Shown in pieces: positions 21,265-30,244 of a DNA stretch of 64,000 nucleotides. The DNA lies in the NCBI RefSeq assembly GCF_010501015.1, contig NZ_QVML01000014.1, positions 8,283-72,282 on the forward strand, given 5' to 3'. How positions within the stretch are numbered: position 1 is the stretch's first letter; the number at the start of each line of letters is the position of its first letter. The stretch is from Bacteroides sp. 214 (lineage in GTDB: Bacteria; Bacteroidota; Bacteroidia; Bacteroidales; Bacteroidaceae). The notes under the pieces were generated by a model, which saw only the letters and a list, made by a program, of their open reading frames with translations, was not told the DNA's origin and did not search any database. Made by a program: the position numbers and the translations under genes.

Positions 21265-23040
21265 ATGAATACAATGAAAAAAATATCATTATATATCCTC
21301 TCCCTTCTTGCCGCAGTAGTATTTACAGCGTGTGATGAAGACTTCAAAGATTGGGCTGATCCCCAATCCAATGAGGCAGAGCCTGCCGTAAGCATCTCTT
21401 TTCAGGCTACTGCAACGAGTAACACTATTGACTTGGCTACCGCAGCCGAGTCAATAGAGATAGCCACGCAAACATCGTTGGCCATTGAAGAAGGAAATAC
21501 AGTAGACTACGAGGTGTATCTGGACAAAGATGCCGAATTTGGCAGTAAAACAATTTATACCCTTACAGCAGATGGTAGTACGTTGTTTATGGCACAAGCA
21601 GATTTGCAAGAGGCGGTTACCGCTCTCTTTGGAAAACGCCCCGAAGCGCGTGATGTGAATATTCGTATTGATGCGTATGTAAAGACACCTGCCGGACAAG
21701 CTTCGTTGGCTCGCTCCAACACCATGGTTATTAAAGCCATACCACAAGCACCGGTCATTGAGTCGGCATACTACCTGATTGGCGATATGAACAAGTGGGC
21801 GATTGGCGACTTGGAAGATTACAAATTTACCCATAGCGGAAAGGATGTTTATGACGATCCGGTCTTTACAAGAGTAATCTTCCTGGAAGAGCCTGCTTAT
21901 TTCAAGATTGTTCCCGAGTCAAGCAAAGTAGCGGCTTCGTGGGACGGTGTATTAGGAAATCCTATTGATGGTAATGATGCCGTAGAGGGTGATTTGATTA
22001 TTGCCGATGCGCAAGCTATGCAAATTCTGGAATCGGGATTATACCGCATCACACTCAACATGATGGAGTACACGTATAAGATTGATCGTTTGGGCGATAA
22101 CTTACCCGAATCGGCTTACTACATGATAGGTACAATGTCTGGCTGGGATGGTTCTGATGCTTCTACTTTGCTTCAATTTGAACACAGTGGCAAAGATGTG
22201 GTAGAAGATCCATACTTTACCCTCCTGTTTGAATCACCGGGTGACTGTTATTGGAAAGTTGTACCGCAATCTACCGTTACAGCACTCAATAATGGCGAAA
22301 TCTCCGATATGTGGGGCGGCCTGTTGGCTACTGCAGTAAATGACGATCCTTCATTGAGTGGCACACTTAGCCCAACGGCCGATGGTGCAATGCTAATTAA
22401 GGAAAGTGGTTGGGTAAAGGTTACCTTGAACATGATGGAGTACAGCTATACCGTAGAAGTGATTGGCGAAATGGCACTTCAACTCTATGTGCCGGGCGGA
22501 CATCAAGGATGGAGTCCTGCAACAGCCCCTATACTTTACACACGCAACTTCGACATGAAGTACGAAGGGTATATCTATATGGATGCCGGCAACGGGTTTA
22601 AGATTATTACCGAACCAACATGGGATAGCGGAACACACTACGGAGATGCCGGTGATGGTACCCTTTCTTCTTCGGGAGGAGACATTACCGTGACCGATGC
22701 AGGTTACTACAAAATAGATGTAAATCTGACGGGTGCTACCCCCACCTATACAATGACAGCAACCACATGGGGACTGATTGGCGATGCCACACCGGGAGCG
22801 TGGGACAATTCTACAGAGATGACCTATGCGGATGACAAGTGGACGGTAACTACCACGCTTTTGGCAGGCAAGGAATATAAGTTCCGCGCTAACAATGGCT
22901 GGGACATCAACTTGGGTGGCGACCTGAATAATCTTAGTTATGGTGGCGACAATATCAAGGTAAGTGAAGAGGGCGAGTATGTGGTAACATTAGACCTCAG
23001 CAACCCGAAAGTATATAAAGCAACTGTTGTGAAAAATTAA
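21265..23040 (+). CDS. SusF-like multi-domain starch-binding lipoprotein
   Basis: 591 residues; the start may be the ATG at 21265 or the one at 21274. The lipoprotein signal ends VVFTAC. A SusE/F-type N-terminal domain (about 40-165) precedes repeated carbohydrate-binding modules with an aromatic-rich opening: SAYYLIGDMNKWAIGD, SAYYMIGTMSGWDGSD, LQLYVPGGHQGWSPA and WGLIGDATPGAWDNS. Four modules make it longer than SusE and consistent with SusF-type proteins holding several starch sites. A hairpin terminator follows, ending the SusC-F segment. Confidence 0.88.
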   Translation: MNTMKKISLYILSLLAAVVFTACDEDFKDWADPQSNEAEPAVSISFQATATSNTIDLATAAESIEIATQTSLAIEEGNTVDYEVYLDKDAEFGSKTIYTLTADGSTLFMAQADLQEAVTALFGKRPEARDVNIRIDAYVKTPAGQASLARSNTMVIKAIPQAPVIESAYYLIGDMNKWAIGDLEDYKFTHSGKDVYDDPVFTRVIFLEEPAYFKIVPESSKVAASWDGVLGNPIDGNDAVEGDLIIADAQAMQILESGLYRITLNMMEYTYKIDRLGDNLPESAYYMIGTMSGWDGSDASTLLQFEHSGKDVVEDPYFTLLFESPGDCYWKVVPQSTVTALNNGEISDMWGGLLATAVNDDPSLSGTLSPTADGAMLIKESGWVKVTLNMMEYSYTVEVIGEMALQLYVPGGHQGWSPATAPILYTRNFDMKYEGYIYMDAGNGFKIITEPTWDSGTHYGDAGDGTLSSSGGDITVTDAGYYKIDVNLTGATPTYTMTATTWGLIGDATPGAWDNSTEMTYADDKWTVTTTLLAGKEYKFRANNGWDINLGGDLNNLSYGGDNIKVSEEGEYVVTLDLSNPKVYKATVVKN

Positions 23041-23055
23041 TTCTATATTTGTGTT

Positions 23056-23084
23056 GAAGACTGTCTGTTTTGCGGGCAGTCTTC
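23056..23084 (+). terminator. Hairpin between SusF-like and GH13 genes
   Basis: GAAGACTG at 23056-23063 pairs with CAGTCTTC at 23077-23084, extendable by wobble pairs, then AATCTTTTC. It may reduce read-through into the amylase gene. Confidence 0.6.
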
Positions 23085-23115
23085 AATCTTTTCATCTTAA
23101 CACCCGCAGTCTGAT

Positions 23116-25860
23116 ATGAAAAAAATAATCTTTCCTTTTCTATTTATCCTATTATCGGCACTCTCTGCTGTAGCACAAATAGTGGTCGTTACCCCCGAGT
23201 TTCCAACAGAAAATTCAGCGGTAACGATTATATTCGATGCAGCGCAGGGAACAGCCGGACTGAAAGGATTTAGCGGCGAGGTATATGCACACACAGGTGT
23301 TGTTACCAACAAAAGTGCCACTGATGCTAATTGGATGTATGCGCCTGCGTGGGGCACCAATGCAGAAAAATATAAACTGCAATCGCTTGGAAACGACAAG
23401 TGGCAACTTAATATCACTCCCGATATCCGTACGTACTATGGTGTCCCCGAGGGCGAGACTATAGAGAAAATGGCATTTGTGTTTCGCAGTGCCGATACCT
23501 TCAAAGAGGGAAAGGATACAGGTGGTAAAGATATTTTTGTGGTGGTGTATCAAGAAGGGCTTACGCTACGCATCGACTTGCCTGCCGAAGGAACTGCTAT
23601 CTCAATTGGCGAGGTAGCTAATCTTAAAGCAACCGCTTCGCAAGCGGCTACGCTCAAACTATTTGTAGATGAGCAGCAGGTAGCCACCACCACGAACGCA
23701 ACCGAGATAACAAGCACATATACATTTGCACAAGCCGGAACTTACACCATAACAGCCGAAGCAACAGCCGATGGCAAAACAGTAACTGCTACCCGCCAGG
23801 TAAATGTATTGGGTACTACGGTAGAGGCACCAATGCCTGCCGGTGTGCGTCCGGGAATTAACTACCAAAGCGACACAGAAGTAACCCTTGTATTGCAAGC
23901 TCCCGGGAAGAAAAGTGTGTATGCCGTAGGCGATTTTAATGATTGGCAAGCACTGTCCGACTATCAATTAAAGAAAGATGGCGATTGCTTCTGGATAACA
24001 CTTACAGCACTTACCCCCGGTGAGGAATATGCTTTTCAATATCTGGTAGATGGAAATATCTATATTGCCGATCCTTACACCGAGAAGATACTCGACCCAC
24101 AAAATGATGCTGCTATTCCCACTTCGGTTTATCCCAATCTGAAAGCATATCCCACTGGCAAGGCTATTGGCATTGTCTCCGTTCTGCAAACCGCACAACA
24201 GCCTTACAACTGGCAGGTTACCGACTTTGCTGCTGTGCATAAAGATCAATTGGTTATCTACGAGATGTTAATTCGCGACTTTACCACTGCGCATTCCTAC
24301 AAAGCGGCTATCGATAAATTGGATTATCTGCAAGGCATGGGCATAAACGCTATTGAACTAATGCCCGTCAACGAGTTTGAAGCAAATAGTAGTTGGGGCT
24401 ATAATCCCTCTTTCTACTTTGCCCCCGATAAATATTACGGAACAAAGAACGACTTGAAAGCGTTTATCGACGCATGTCATGCGCGTGGCATGGCGGTTAT
24501 CCTCGATTTGGTGCTTAACCATAGCTATGGGCAATCTCCTTTCTACTTATTATATAAGGATGCAGCGGGCAATCCGTCGGCAGATAATCCGTGGTATAAT
24601 GTGCAGTCCAATATTGCCAATACAGGTTTGAGCTGGGGATACGATTTTAACCATGAAAGCGAATATACCCAAGCACTGGTAGATAGTGTGGCTTCTTTCT
24701 GGATGGGGCAGTACAATGTAGATGGATTTCGCTATGACTTTACCAAGGGATTCTCCAATACTCCTTATACCAATCCATCCGACTGGGCAAGCAGTTACGA
24801 CCCTGCTCGTATTGCTATACTTAAACGTATGGCAAGCGAAGTTTGGAAGCGCAATCCTGCTGCGTATGTTATCTTTGAGCACCTCACTGCGGCGCAAGAA
24901 GAGAAAGAACTGGGAGAAGAGGGAATCATGTTATGGCGAAATATGAACAGTGCGTATTGTCAAACAGCGATGGGATTTCAAGCCGATAGTGATTTCTCGG
25001 GTGTGTATGCAGGAACAAGTATGCCTGCCGGAAGTTTAATTGCCTATATGGAAAGTCACGATGAAGAACGCACCGCTTTCAAAGCGAAAACTTACGGAGA
25101 CGGCAACCTGCAAACCTATCTCAGCCAACGCGTAAACCTTGCTAAGACAAACGCTGCCTTTTTCTTTACCGTGCCCGGACCTAAAATGATTTGGCAGTTT
25201 GGCGAATTAGCATACGATTATTCCATCGATTACAACGGACGAACCGGCGAGAAACCCGTTATGTGGAGCTATTACGATAACTCGTATCGCAAAGATTTGT
25301 ACGACACTTATAGTAAACTCATTACTTTGCGCGCAGAGCATCCCGAACTATTTGCCTCCGATGCTAACTTTAGTTGGAAGGTAGGAACGACTAACTGGAA
25401 TGCAGGACGTTTTATCACTTCTACTGCTAGCAACAAAGGGATGGTGGTAGTAGGTAATTTTACTTCTACTGCGGGTTCGTATACAGTAACATTCCCCAAT
25501 ACAGGCGTGTGGTACAACTACATGACCGGTACATCCATAACCGTTGAAACGCTGAATCAAACGATTTCTGTACCGGCAAGGTCGTTTTTGCTCTACCTCA
25601 ACTTCGATCCGGCAACGGGGATTGAAGGAGATATCCCCCAAGCAGAAGGTGCACTCCTATATTATAATAGGAGCACGGAACGGTTGGAAATAGCAGGCGA
25701 CGAAACCGCTACGATAGAGATATATTCCATAAATGGTGTACTGCTACAGCATGTGGAGAATGTAAGTTCAGTAGGACTATTTGCACTTCCATCGGGTCAC
25801 TATTTAGCACGCGGTCATTTTCCTGATGGCCGTGTGCAGGTATGTAAGTTTGTGCTATAA
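23116..25860 (+). CDS. GH13 alpha-amylase with E-set/CBM48-like domain and T9SS-like C-terminal domain
   Basis: 914 residues, signal peptide MKKIIFPFLFILLSALSAVAQ, no lipobox. N-terminal beta domains (about 25-240) lead to a CBM48/E-set-like domain (SVYAVGDFNDWQ.., about 245-330). The GH13 barrel (about 375-750) has VILDLVLNHS, VDGFRYD with nucleophile Asp541, YVIFEHL with general acid Glu588 and ESHDEER with stabiliser Asp649. The last ~70 residues (IEIYSINGVLL.., ALPSGHYLARG.., VQVCKFVL) look like a type A sorting domain of the type IX secretion system. So this amylase may be exported by T9SS rather than lipid-anchored like classical SusG; that is inference. It closes the starch locus. Confidence 0.9.
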   Translation: MKKIIFPFLFILLSALSAVAQIVVVTPEFPTENSAVTIIFDAAQGTAGLKGFSGEVYAHTGVVTNKSATDANWMYAPAWGTNAEKYKLQSLGNDKWQLNITPDIRTYYGVPEGETIEKMAFVFRSADTFKEGKDTGGKDIFVVVYQEGLTLRIDLPAEGTAISIGEVANLKATASQAATLKLFVDEQQVATTTNATEITSTYTFAQAGTYTITAEATADGKTVTATRQVNVLGTTVEAPMPAGVRPGINYQSDTEVTLVLQAPGKKSVYAVGDFNDWQALSDYQLKKDGDCFWITLTALTPGEEYAFQYLVDGNIYIADPYTEKILDPQNDAAIPTSVYPNLKAYPTGKAIGIVSVLQTAQQPYNWQVTDFAAVHKDQLVIYEMLIRDFTTAHSYKAAIDKLDYLQGMGINAIELMPVNEFEANSSWGYNPSFYFAPDKYYGTKNDLKAFIDACHARGMAVILDLVLNHSYGQSPFYLLYKDAAGNPSADNPWYNVQSNIANTGLSWGYDFNHESEYTQALVDSVASFWMGQYNVDGFRYDFTKGFSNTPYTNPSDWASSYDPARIAILKRMASEVWKRNPAAYVIFEHLTAAQEEKELGEEGIMLWRNMNSAYCQTAMGFQADSDFSGVYAGTSMPAGSLIAYMESHDEERTAFKAKTYGDGNLQTYLSQRVNLAKTNAAFFFTVPGPKMIWQFGELAYDYSIDYNGRTGEKPVMWSYYDNSYRKDLYDTYSKLITLRAEHPELFASDANFSWKVGTTNWNAGRFITSTASNKGMVVVGNFTSTAGSYTVTFPNTGVWYNYMTGTSITVETLNQTISVPARSFLLYLNFDPATGIEGDIPQAEGALLYYNRSTERLEIAGDETATIEIYSINGVLLQHVENVSSVGLFALPSGHYLARGHFPDGRVQVCKFVL

Positions 25861-25937
25861 AAAGTAAGAGATTACTACTTTCTGTTGCTTTTACTTATTA
25901 TTTATCTCATTATATTGCTGTTATTTGAAAATTTATC

Positions 25938-25945
25938 TAATTTTG
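25938..25945 (+). promoter_or_regulatory. -7 box for the XRE-cupin gene
   Basis: TAATTTTG, 35 bp before the ATG at 25980. No clear -33 box at the right distance. Confidence 0.6.
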
Positions 25946-25979
25946 CGGCAATTAAATATTAAATCATAAGCAAAAGGAT

Positions 25980-26555
25980 ATGGATACAAGCAAAATCGTA
26001 GGAGAAAAGATTAAAGGACTCCGCGAGAACAAAGGTATCAGTGTAGCCGAGCTGGCAGAGCGTTCGAGCTTAACTGTAGAACAAATAGAGCGAATTGAAA
26101 ATAACATAGATCTCCCATCACTGGCACCGCTGATTAAGATAGCGCGTGTATTGGGTGTTCGTTTAGGTACTTTCCTCGACGATAACGACGAAACAGGGCC
26201 TGCTATCTGTCGTAAGCATGGTGCGCAAGATGCTATCAGTTTCTCAAACAACGCTACACAGTCGCGCAAGCACATGGTGTATCACTCTTTGGCAAAATCT
26301 AAAGCCGACCGCCACATGGAGCCATTCATCATTGATGTGGAAACAACCGAAAACACCGAGTATATCCTCTCTTCTCACGAAGGCGAAGAGTTTATTCTTG
26401 TATTGGAAGGTACTATGGAGATAAGCTACGGCAAAAACACCTATCTGCTCGAAGAAGGCGATAGCATCTACTATGACTCTATCGTGCCTCATCATGTACA
26501 TGCCTATCAGGGAGAAGCTGCTAAGATTTTAGCCGTAGTTTACACACCGGTGTAA
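25980..26555 (+). CDS. XRE-family regulator with C-terminal cupin domain
   Basis: 191 residues. Residues ~8-65 are a HTH_3 DNA-binding domain (IKGLRENKGISVAELAERSSLTVEQIERIENN). Residues ~115-190 are a cupin_2 barrel (EGEEFILVLEGTMEISYG, LEEGDSIYYDSIVPHHVHA, ILAVVYTPV) likely to sense a small ligand. Proteins of this layout often sit next to the metabolic gene they control; here an acyl-CoA/AMP ligase follows 45 bp downstream, so regulation of that gene is a reasonable inference. Confidence 0.88.
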   Translation: MDTSKIVGEKIKGLRENKGISVAELAERSSLTVEQIERIENNIDLPSLAPLIKIARVLGVRLGTFLDDNDETGPAICRKHGAQDAISFSNNATQSRKHMVYHSLAKSKADRHMEPFIIDVETTENTEYILSSHEGEEFILVLEGTMEISYGKNTYLLEEGDSIYYDSIVPHHVHAYQGEAAKILAVVYTPV

Positions 26556-26599
26556 GCAAATAAACAAAATAAAACCACCAACAAAAGATTTAAACGCAC

Positions 26600-28249
26600 A
26601 TGCAATTATCTGATAGAACATTAGGTCAGTGGCTGGAACACTGGGCTGATGTTACCCCGCATAAGGAAGCCATCGTGTATTCCGATCGTAACTTACGCTT
26701 TACTTGGGAACAATTCAATCGCCGTGTAGACGATATGGCAAAAGGACTTATCTCTATTGGTGTAGAAAGAGGTACGCACGTAGGAATATGGGCTGCTAAT
26801 GTACCCGACTGGCTCACACTTCTTTATGCCTGTGCCAAAATAGGTGCAGTTTACATCACTGTTAATACCAATTACAAACAATCCGAACTGGAGTATTTGT
26901 GCCAAAACTCGGATATGCACACGCTCTGCATTGTAAATGGGGAGAAAGATAGTGACTTTGTGCAGATGACTTACAATATGCTACCCGAACTTCGCGAATG
27001 CGAACGTGGACATCTTAAAAGCGAACGCTTTCCTTACCTGAAAAATGTAATCTATGTAGGACAAGAAAAGCATCGTGGCATGTTCAATACATCAGAGCTA
27101 TTGGTGCTTGGACACAACATAGAAGACGCGCAACTACTTGAACTGAAATCGAAGGTTACCTGCCACGACATTGTGAATATGCAATATACTTCTGGTACCA
27201 CCGGATTTCCTAAAGGTGTTATGTTATCGCACCACAACATAGCCAACAATGGTTACCTCACCGGCGAACACATGGAGGTAACAGGCGACGATAAACTTTG
27301 CTGCTGCGTGCCACTCTTTCACTGCTTCGGCATTGTGCTGGCTACTATGTGTACACTTACACATGGCGCTACACAGGTTATGGTAGAGCGTTTTGACCCC
27401 TTGGTAGTGTTAGCGTCTATTCATAAGGAACGTTGTACCATGCTCTATGGTGTACCTACCATGTTTATAGCCGAGCTAAACCACCCGATGTTCGATATGT
27501 TCGATATGTCGAGCCTTCGCACCGGTATCATGGCTGGTTCGCTTTGCCCCATCGAACTGATGAAGCAGGTACAAGAAAAGATGTTTATGCGCATCACCAG
27601 TGTATATGGGCTTACCGAAACCTCTCCCGGTATGACACAAACCCGTATTGACGATTCTTTCGAAACGCGTTGCAACACTGTTGGAAGCGACTACGAGTTT
27701 ACCGACGTAAAAGTGCTCGACCCCGAAACAGGCGAAGAATGTCCCGTTGGTGTACAAGGCGAAATGTGTTGTAAAGGCTACAATGTAATGAGTGGTTACT
27801 ATAAAAATCCGCAAGCCACTGCCGAAGTAATAGATGCAAATGGTTATCTGCATTCGGGCGACCTTGGTGTGAAAGACGAAAACGGTAATTACCGCATTAC
27901 GGGTCGTATCAAAGATATGATTATTCGCGGAGGCGAAAACATCTATCCACGCGAGATAGAAGAATTCCTTTATAAGCTCGAAGGTGTGAAAGATGTACAG
28001 GTAGCCGGCATCCCTTCGCCCAAATATGGCGAAGCAGTAGGTGCGTTCATTATTCTGAAAGAGGATGCCAAGCTACAGGAGTCGGATGTACAAGACTTCT
28101 GTCGCAACCAGATAGCCCGCTACAAAATACCCAGATACGTCTTCTTTATCGATGAATTCCCTATGACGGGAAGCGGCAAGATACAGAAATTCAAACTCAA
28201 AGAGCTGGGTGTGAAACTGTGCAAGGAAAAAGGCATTGAGATTGTATAA
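26600..28249 (+). CDS. AMP-binding acyl-CoA synthetase
   Basis: 549 residues. The adenylate-forming enzyme core has the phosphate loop [16 protein letters not shown] (about 195-210), the A5 motif [10 protein letters not shown], the A7/A8 region [33 protein letters not shown] and the catalytic Lys region [10 protein letters not shown] at the C-terminus. It should activate a carboxylic acid (medium/long-chain or aromatic) to its CoA thioester. The exact substrate is not readable. It follows the XRE-cupin gene, probably in one transcript, and is followed by a perfect terminator. Confidence 0.88.
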   Translation: MQLSDRTLGQWLEHWADVTPHKEAIVYSDRNLRFTWEQFNRRVDDMAKGLISIGVERGTHVGIWAANVPDWLTLLYACAKIGAVYITVNTNYKQSELEYLCQNSDMHTLCIVNGEKDSDFVQMTYNMLPELRECERGHLKSERFPYLKNVIYVGQEKHRGMFNTSELLVLGHNIEDAQLLELKSKVTCHDIVNMQYTSGTTGFPKGVMLSHHNIANNGYLTGEHMEVTGDDKLCCCVPLFHCFGIVLATMCTLTHGATQVMVERFDPLVVLASIHKERCTMLYGVPTMFIAELNHPMFDMFDMSSLRTGIMAGSLCPIELMKQVQEKMFMRITSVYGLTETSPGMTQTRIDDSFETRCNTVGSDYEFTDVKVLDPETGEECPVGVQGEMCCKGYNVMSGYYKNPQATAEVIDANGYLHSGDLGVKDENGNYRITGRIKDMIIRGGENIYPREIEEFLYKLEGVKDVQVAGIPSPKYGEAVGAFIILKEDAKLQESDVQDFCRNQIARYKIPRYVFFIDEFPMTGSGKIQKFKLKELGVKLCKEKGIEIV

Positions 28250-28312
28250 TGCCTTTGTTCTTTCTTAAATAAAATATTACATCTTAAAAGAACCCGGCAA
28301 ACCGCCACTTAC

Positions 28313-28394
28313 AAATGCAGCATTTGTCGTAATCGAAATGCTGCATTTCGATTAAGTGGTTTGCTGCATTTCGAAGTCATCAAATGCTGCATTT
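28313..28394. repeat. 23-bp tandem array of AAATGCWGCATTT palindromes, four units
   Basis: Palindromic cores AAATGCAGCATTT, AAATGCTGCATTT, TTTGCTGCATTT and AAATGCTGCATTT are centred at 28319, 28342, 28365 and 28388, spaced exactly 23 bp. They lie between the acyl-CoA synthetase stop and its terminator, so they would be transcribed in its 3' end. The core is unrelated in sequence to the other arrays in the window. Confidence 0.8.
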
Positions 28395-28434
28395 ATAAAA
28401 CCCGCCTCACAGGGTGCTGTGAGGCGGGTTTTAT
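28395..28434 (+). terminator. Terminator of the XRE-cupin/acyl-CoA synthetase operon
   Basis: A perfect 18-bp stem (ATAAAACCCGCCTCACAG with its complement) with a GGTG tetraloop. The arms end in AAAA/TTTT, so it can act in both directions. Confidence 0.9.
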
Positions 28435-28521
28435 GTAAACAATTCGCACTTTCCGCAAACTTAGTCAGTGGCCTTCGTTAAGATAATGTTTTACATTTAC
28501 TGTTTCTTCCTATCGTCATTA

Positions 28522-28551
28522 TTGCTTGTTTCTAAATTTGTCGTACTTTTG
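28522..28551 (+). promoter_or_regulatory. Promoter of the decayed lipoprotein gene
   Basis: TTG at 28522-28524 and TACTTTTG at 28544-28551 are separated by 19 bp. The promoter is intact although the gene behind it is broken. Confidence 0.65.
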
Positions 28552-28585
28552 GTGGGTGAGTACAATTAGAATAAAAATAGCTACT

Positions 28586-28869
28586 ATGTCCCGAAAGATA
28601 GGTTCCATTGCTACCCTGGCTTTGCTTTTATTGTGCGCTTGCACACCCTCATCTATCGAAAAACAATTAGAGAGGGCCGAATCTCTTATGTCGCAATACC
28701 CGATAGCGCCCTGCAGATGCTTCAGACCATTGCCGCGCCACAGGAACTAACCGGTAAACAGCAAGCTGATTATTGCTTGTTACTTTCGCAGGCAATGGAT
28801 AGAAACGACTTGCCGCTGAATGATTCCCTGATAACTATCGCACTTACTTATTACAAAGATCAGTCTGGT
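28586..28869 (+). pseudogene. TPR-type lipoprotein gene remnant, frameshifted and truncated
   Basis: The start MSRKIGSIATLALLLLCAC is a lipoprotein signal, followed by SIEKQLERAESLMSQYP, then the frame is lost. One frame over it continues DSALQMLQTIAAPQEL.., YCLLLSQAMDRNDLPLNDSLITIALTYYKD. This layout matches the N-terminus of Bacteroidetes TPR lipoproteins/sensors. The frames join if one C was lost from the CCC run at 28699-28701. The coding similarity ends at about 28869, just where composite repeat copy B begins, so the rest of the gene was deleted or displaced by the repeat. Confidence 0.7.
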
Positions 28870-28876
28870 TTGGGGC

Positions 28877-29319
28877 AGACACACTTAAATTACTCGTATT
28901 TTTGGTTGGGAAACAAAACCATAGCGAAATTAATTCTGCCATAGTCTGACCGACCACGAGCCATAAGCTGACGAACCATCTGCCTATGGCTGACGGGTCA
29001 TGAGCCATAGGCTGGCAATCAATGAGACTATGGCTGACAACACACACTTTTAAGCAATCTCTTTTTCTGACTGGTTTTTGCTTCACTTCTGACTGGTTTT
29101 CGACCTGTTTCCCAGTGTTTTCTTACCACAAAAACAGTCAAAAAATTGGTTGTGAAGACCCTGTGAAGGATAAAAAAGGGTGCCTTCACACGTAACTTTC
29201 TCACCACCATTTACTTACAGCGATATGTGAAGGTGAAGACCTATTTCGTAAAACGGCATTTGGAGGGTATATTAGGCCATTGAACCGATAAAATAAGCAC
29301 TAAATTAATTTCGCCAACC
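28877..29319 (+). repeat. Composite dispersed repeat, copy B
   Basis: Modules match copies A and C: the AGACACACTTAAATTA edge, five CCATAG-type 22-bp units (28938-29047), three CTGACTG-type 22-bp units (29067-29132), TGTGAAGACCC..CCTTCACA, then TTACAGCGATATGTGAAGG and GTGAAGACCTATTT. GCGAAATTAATT near the left (28924-28935) is inverted as AATTAATTTCGC (29303-29314) at the right, corresponding to the inverted repeat of copy C. It abuts the decayed lipoprotein gene. Similarity to C may run some tens of bases beyond the right edge. Confidence 0.8.
28938..29047 (+). repeat. 22-bp tandem array, five units, CCATAG/CTATGG core
   Basis: Units begin at 28938, 28960, 28982, 29004 and 29026. Cores: GCCATAGTC, GCCATAAGC, GCCTATGGC, GCCATAGGC and GACTATGGC. 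Unit 1 is identical to unit 1 of copy A. Relative to A, one unit from the middle is missing, as expected for expansion/contraction of a tandem array. Confidence 0.85.
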
Positions 29320-29324
29320 GATAA

Positions 29325-29450
29325 AAGATTTATCTTTGTGATATACGTGTTCTTAATACAACCTATTATGACAAAAAAGCGCAAAAAGAAGAAATAGATT
29401 TGCTTTATAAAGTACGTTATCCAAAGGATAAAAGTCTCATAGTGGAGTAA
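29325..29450 (+). pseudogene. Possible 3' gene remnant after repeat copy B
   Basis: An open frame with no start begins right after copy B and ends with TAA at 29448-29450; its end reads YYDKKAQKEEIDLLYKVRYP then KDKSLIVE. Composition is protein-like, and it could be the 3' end of the gene whose 5' part lies before copy B. I could not match it to a family. A TATCTTTG box at 29331-29338 offers a different reading (a promoter), and the stretch may simply be repeat edge. The region 29451-29545 shows nothing else. Confidence 0.25.
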
Positions 29451-29545
29451 CGGACTGAGGTAGGACAGGGTGCTTTATGAACAATCCCTACCCGCCATTG
29501 TTCTATTTTGCAGGGCTTTTACTCCAAAAGTAATAAAAGATTATA

Positions 29546-29553
29546 TATCTTTG
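29546..29553 (+). promoter_or_regulatory. -7 box for the beta-barrel gene
   Basis: TATCTTTG, 27 bp before the ATG at 29580. Confidence 0.65.
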
Positions 29554-29579
29554 CCCCGTAACATTAAAAAACAACAATT

Positions 29580-30179
29580 ATGAAAAAATGTATCAGCGTT
29601 TTAGTTATAGCATTGACTGTTGGTATGGCTATACCTGCACAAGCGCAAATTAAGTTGGGTGTAAAAGGAGGTTTGAACCTTGCCGAAGCGTCATTTAGTA
29701 AAGATGACCTTAAGACAAATAACTTTACAGGCTTCTTTATAGGTCCTATGGTTGATATTACAATCCCAATCGTTGGTTTAGGAGTAGATGGATCTCTGCT
29801 ATATTCGCAAAAAGGAGTGAAGTTTGGTAGTAAAGATGGCGCTGTAGATGAAACAGTAAAGCAAAACGGTATTGAAGTGCCAATTAACTTAAAATATACG
29901 TTCGGACTGGGTAGCCTTGCCGGTATATATATTGCTGCAGGGCCAAGCTTCTTCTTCAACCTGTCGGGAGATGATAAAATAAGCTCGTTCAGCGAAGTTA
30001 AGATGAAGAATGCTCAGCTTGCCATTAATCTGGGAGCAGGTTTGAAGTTACTTAACCACCTGCAGTTGGGTGTAAACTATAACATGCCCTTGAATGACTC
30101 GGCTAAGTTTTCTGATGCATTGCATGGTGACTCCTACAAAACTAAAACCTGGCAAGTATCTGTTGCTTATATTTTCTAA
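29580..30179 (+). CDS. Small outer membrane beta-barrel protein (PF13568-type)
   Basis: 199 residues with a cleavable signal peptide (MKKCISVLVIALTVGMAIPAQAQ). The mature part shows alternating-hydrophobicity strands of an eight-stranded barrel (IKLGVKGGLNLAEASF.., FIGPMVDITIPIVGLGVDGSLLYSQKG, LGAGLKLLNHLQLGVNYNMPL) and ends WQVSVAYIF with a C-terminal Phe, the outer-membrane assembly signal. No specific function is known for the family. It is a single-gene unit with its own promoter and a UUCG-loop terminator. Confidence 0.85.
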   Translation: MKKCISVLVIALTVGMAIPAQAQIKLGVKGGLNLAEASFSKDDLKTNNFTGFFIGPMVDITIPIVGLGVDGSLLYSQKGVKFGSKDGAVDETVKQNGIEVPINLKYTFGLGSLAGIYIAAGPSFFFNLSGDDKISSFSEVKMKNAQLAINLGAGLKLLNHLQLGVNYNMPLNDSAKFSDALHGDSYKTKTWQVSVAYIF

Positions 30180-30200
30180 GTAACCGTTCAATATAAATGG

Positions 30201-30227
30201 AAGCCTTCCTTCGGGGAGGCTTTTTTT
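30201..30227 (+). terminator. UUCG-loop terminator of the beta-barrel gene
   Basis: AAGCCTTCC pairs with GGGAGGCTT (one wobble) around the stable TTCG tetraloop, followed by a run of T. The T-run abuts the next gene's promoter. Confidence 0.88.
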
Positions 30228-30228
30228 G

Positions 30229-30236
30229 TATCTTTG
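30229..30236 (+). promoter_or_regulatory. -7 box of priA, very close to its start codon
   Basis: TATCTTTG lies only 8 bp before the ATG at 30245, so the mRNA would have almost no leader. It begins within the T-tail of the preceding terminator. Confidence 0.6.
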
Positions 30237-30244
30237 CGCGTAGC

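Noticed and set aside
28844..29210. Minus-strand ORFs of 80 and 60 codons through copy B
   Set aside because: They run through the 22-bp arrays, are not conserved in copies A and C, and have a repeat-like composition.
29368..29397. Nine-codon ORF MTKKRKKKK
   Set aside because: It is too short and lysine-rich to support; it may be chance in an A-rich stretch.
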